Origin: an uncultured beta proteobacterium
GTDB lineage: Bacteria > Pseudomonadota > Gammaproteobacteria > Burkholderiales > Burkholderiaceae_C
NCBI GenBank assembly: GCA_903944555.1
Contig: CAJASG010000707.1
Coordinates: 1 to 7,291, forward strand
Direction of reading: 5' to 3'
DNA: 7,291 bases
In this document: positions 5,306 to 7,291 of the stretch, one piece after another
Layout of the letters: every line of letters begins with the position of its first letter
How positions within the stretch are numbered: the stretch's first letter is position 1
Translations under genes and position numbers: made by a program
Notes under the pieces: model-generated
What the model was told of the DNA's origin: nothing
Databases searched by the model: none
Seen by the model: only the letters and a program-made list of their open reading frames with translations

Positions 5306-6171
5306 CCGAATCCGCACACACCTTTTCTTGTGGCAGCCATGCCTTGGTGGGCATTCTTCACCAGCCCGAGCACCCGCAGCCACGGGGGGTTGTGTTTGTG
5401 GTTGGCGGGGGGCCGCAATACCGCAGCGGAGGGCATCGACAACTGACACTGTGGTCGCGCAAGCTGTGCGCCGAGGGCTTTCCGGTGTTTCGCTTTGACT
5501 ACCGTGGCATGGGCGATGCCCACGGCGCATTCGTGGGCTTTGAAGGCATTGATGATGACATCCGGGCTGCCATAGACTGCTTCACGGCCGTGGCCCCTGA
5601 AGTCAAGGAGGTTGTACTGTGGGGGGAGTGCGATGCGGCCTCTGCCATTCTTTTTTATGCCCACCGGGATGCTCGTGTCAAGGGGGTTGTGCTGCTCAAC
5701 CCTTGGGCGCGTACCCAAGCGGGCAATGCGCGGGCCATTCTGCGTTTTTACTATCTACAGCGCCTGCTGCAACCGAGCTTTTGGAAGAAGGTACTGACCT
5801 TTCGCTTTAATCCATGGACTTCCACGCGGACTGCTTTGGGCCTGATTCGGTTGTCTGGCGGTGCGCCATCCACCGCAGGGCCAGAACCGGTCCGCCTTGG
5901 CACAGCCATCTCGCGCGATGGGCCTTTGCCCGAGCGCCTGTTGCAAGGGCTGACGCGCTTTGAAGGGCCAGTCATGCTGGTCTTGAGTGGCAGAGACCTC
6001 ATCGCCCGGGAATTTGAGGTGATGGTTCGCGACAACGCCGCCTGGCAAGCGCAGTTTCAGCGCAAACCTGTTACCCGGCGGGACCTGCCGGAGGGCGACC
6101 ACACCTTTTCGTCTGCCGCACAGCGCGACAAGGTGGTCGGTTGGGGGCTGGAATGGCTTCGCAGTTGGTGA
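5302..6171 (+). CDS. Exosortase A system-associated hydrolase 1-like protein (alpha/beta hydrolase with Cys nucleophile)
   Basis: A 289-residue alpha/beta hydrolase. The chosen ATG 5302 overlaps the previous stop as ATGA. An in-frame upstream start at 5275 would add nine residues inside hydrolase 2 and is less likely. Signatures: VVGGGPQYRSGGHRQ (33-47, oxyanion loop), FDYRGMGDAHG (65-75), nucleophile elbow WGECDAASA (107-115) with Cys110 in place of Ser, acid residue Asp232 (LSGRDLIA), and His267 in EGDHTFSSA. A Cys-Asp-His triad thus looks intact. The sequence resembles the family called exosortase A system-associated hydrolase 1. Its reaction is not established; a thioesterase, acyl-transfer or esterase role acting on an ACP-bound product would suit the neighbours (inference). 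Pairing with hydrolase 2 is typical of these loci and suggests that the two act together. No signal peptide, so probably cytoplasmic. Confidence 0.88.
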   Translation: MTESAHTFSCGSHALVGILHQPEHPQPRGVVFVVGGGPQYRSGGHRQLTLWSRKLCAEGFPVFRFDYRGMGDAHGAFVGFEGIDDDIRAAIDCFTAVAPEVKEVVLWGECDAASAILFYAHRDARVKGVVLLNPWARTQAGNARAILRFYYLQRLLQPSFWKKVLTFRFNPWTSTRTALGLIRLSGGAPSTAGPEPVRLGTAISRDGPLPERLLQGLTRFEGPVMLVLSGRDLIAREFEVMVRDNAAWQAQFQRKPVTRRDLPEGDHTFSSAAQRDKVVGWGLEWLRSW

Positions 6172-7028
6172 GTCCCATGGCACGACCCACCATCGAACCT
6201 GTGACTGATAGCACATTGCTGGAGTTTGGGCAGTTTTTGCACACCCACCTTCAGGCAAGCCGCTCGCCCAAGGCGTGGGTGTCCGGTCTTCAAAACCAAT
6301 GGACAGCACAGCCCCCCAACTACGGATTTGTGCTTCGGGACGGTGGCGCCATTGTGGGCGGTATTGGCGCCTATTACGCCGATCGGGTAGTGCAGGGGCG
6401 CGCAGAGCGCTTTTGCAACATCACCAGTTGGTGTGTGCTGGACGCCTATCGCCAGCAAAGCATGCGACTGGCCATGGCCGTGATTGGGCAGCCCGGTTAC
6501 CACTTTACCGATTTTTCACCCACCAAAGTGGTTGGCAGCACGTTGAAATTCTTCAAGTTCAAGGAGCTGGATGCGCAGGTTGCAGTTATTTTGAACCTGC
6601 CAGGGGGCCTGCTCGGAGGCGTTCGTTTACTCCACCGGCTGGAGGATATGCGCAAAGTGCTGGCAAAGGATGCTATGTCGATGGTCGACGCCCATGCTGC
6701 TTTTCCCTGGTTGCAGCAAGTGGTGGTTGGCACCCCTGGACGCTGGTGCCACGTCATTTACAAAAGACGGGTTTTCAAAGGGCTGCCCGCAGCGACCATG
6801 CTGCATGTGAGCGATGGTGATCTCTTCTACCAATATTTTGGGCGACTATCGAGCCATCTGCTGCGCAGGGGCATTGTTAGCACCCATGTCGAATGCCGTG
6901 CATTGAAGCATGTACCCCGGCCGTTCGCGGTGCGCACGGGCTTCAATCCCAAGCTGTATCTGAGCCCGACGCTGACAGATACCGATATTGACTACCTGTA
7001 CTCGGAATCCATGGCGTTGGACCTTTAA
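6153..7028 (+). CDS. GNAT-fold N-acyltransferase-like protein
   Basis: A 291-residue protein from ATG 6153, preceded by a G-rich stretch (6143-6147) and overlapping hydrolase 1 by 19 bases. ATG 6177 is a reasonable later start, where homology seems to begin (MARPTIEPVTD). Residues about 15-140 show GNAT order: YGFVLRDGGAIVGGIGAYY (57-75, strands 2-3), then NITSWCVLDAYRQQSMRLAM (89-108) where motif A lies, then FTDFSPTKVVGSTLKFFKFKEL (118-139), the '..kl GF' end. The acyl-CoA pyrophosphate loop R/QxxGxG/A is degenerate (RQQSMRL). Residues about 180-291 form a second domain ending RTGFNPKLYLSP, which could be another GNAT-like half. The family transfers acyl groups from CoA or ACP to amines; the donor here could be an ACP of this cluster (inference). 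Last gene of the operon. Its stop TAA shares bases with the opposing ACP stop. Confidence 0.75.
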   Translation: MASQLVSPMARPTIEPVTDSTLLEFGQFLHTHLQASRSPKAWVSGLQNQWTAQPPNYGFVLRDGGAIVGGIGAYYADRVVQGRAERFCNITSWCVLDAYRQQSMRLAMAVIGQPGYHFTDFSPTKVVGSTLKFFKFKELDAQVAVILNLPGGLLGGVRLLHRLEDMRKVLAKDAMSMVDAHAAFPWLQQVVVGTPGRWCHVIYKRRVFKGLPAATMLHVSDGDLFYQYFGRLSSHLLRRGIVSTHVECRALKHVPRPFAVRTGFNPKLYLSPTLTDTDIDYLYSESMALDL

Positions 7029-7291
7029 GAGATGGCCTTTGCTGATTCAGTCGCGGCCGATCCGGTGCCCAGTTTGGTCTGCACAAATGCCAGCAAGGTG
7101 CCAAAGGTCTGGAACACAGAGCCGTCTATTTCATCGTCATCCACCGCCAAGCCGAGGCGGTCCTCAAAGGCCGTGAGCAGCGCCACCACGCCCATGGAGT
7201 CCAGCTCAGGCAATGCGCCCAGCAAAGGGGTGCGCTCATCAAAGGATGATGAGCGGCCCTCCAGATGCAACGCTTCATCCAGAAGCGACAA
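7025..7291 (-). CDS. Second acyl carrier protein, 5' end beyond right edge
   Basis: On the minus strand, 88 codons and a TAA are visible. The frame is open to the window edge, where the first codon happens to be TTG. Related ACPs have roughly ten further residues before the LLDEALHLEG segment, so the true start is probably outside. The phosphopantetheine site is ELDSMGVVALL with the Ser codon at 7198-7196, followed by the helix FEDRLGLAVDDDEIDG and the C-terminal TVGTL-like QTFGTLLAFV. The tail (GTGSAATESAKAIS) is low-complexity. ACPs with an ELDSM motif are common in exosortase A / EPS loci next to an AMP-dependent acyl ligase, which would lie just to the right if the pattern holds (inference). 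It differs clearly from the operon's ACP, so the two probably carry different intermediates or meet different partners. Confidence 0.85.
   Translation of the reverse strand: MSLLDEALHLEGRSSSFDERTPLLGALPELDSMGVVALLTAFEDRLGLAVDDDEIDGSVFQTFGTLLAFVQTKLGTGSAATESAKAIS

Noticed and set aside
7020..7060. Search for a terminator between the convergent genes
   Set aside because: There is no intergenic space, and I found no GC-rich hairpin followed by a T run on either strand here.

Overview
The window looks like chromosomal DNA of a betaproteobacterium, most likely a Burkholderiales/Comamonadaceae member (Rhodoferax- or Polaromonas-like). This rests on base composition, protein flavour and gene neighbourhood, not on a marker gene. 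It is densely coding with no RNA gene, CRISPR array or insertion sequence. The gene set matches the accessory part of an exosortase A / PEP-CTERM / exopolysaccharide locus. Two adjacent alpha/beta hydrolases resemble the families called exosortase A system-associated hydrolase 2 and hydrolase 1. They sit with acyl carrier proteins, a GNAT-like acyltransferase, a periplasmic or outer-membrane TPR protein and a Wzx-type flippase. The exosortase itself, the AMP-dependent acyl ligase and the PLP-dependent decarboxylase usual in such loci are not in the window.

Layout. Left, minus strand: a TPR protein (161-859) followed 32 bp downstream by the first 42 codons of a polysaccharide flippase that starts at TTG 128 and runs off the left edge. 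Centre, plus strand: from a divergent 153-bp intergenic region runs a tight six-gene operon (1013-7028). In order it encodes a fused alpha-beta 2-oxo acid dehydrogenase E1, a lipoyl-bearing E2, an acyl carrier protein, hydrolase 2, hydrolase 1 and a GNAT-fold acyltransferase. Gaps are 26 and 28 bp, then 0 bp, a 4-base ATGA overlap and a 19-base overlap. Right, minus strand: a second acyl carrier protein enters from the right edge and converges on the operon, sharing the stop-codon bases TTAA.

Working model (inference). The ThDP-dependent E1 would take a two-carbon or acyl unit from a 2-oxo acid or ketose, and the E2 lipoyl arm would carry it to the adjacent ACP. The GNAT protein, hydrolases and second ACP would then process or transfer it, perhaps to decorate a polysaccharide or another exported product. 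No E3 (dihydrolipoamide dehydrogenase) is present. The E2 has lost the Asp of its DHRxxDG motif, and hydrolase 2 has Arg where the nucleophile should be. These changes suggest a specialised carrier-loading line more than a housekeeping pyruvate dehydrogenase.
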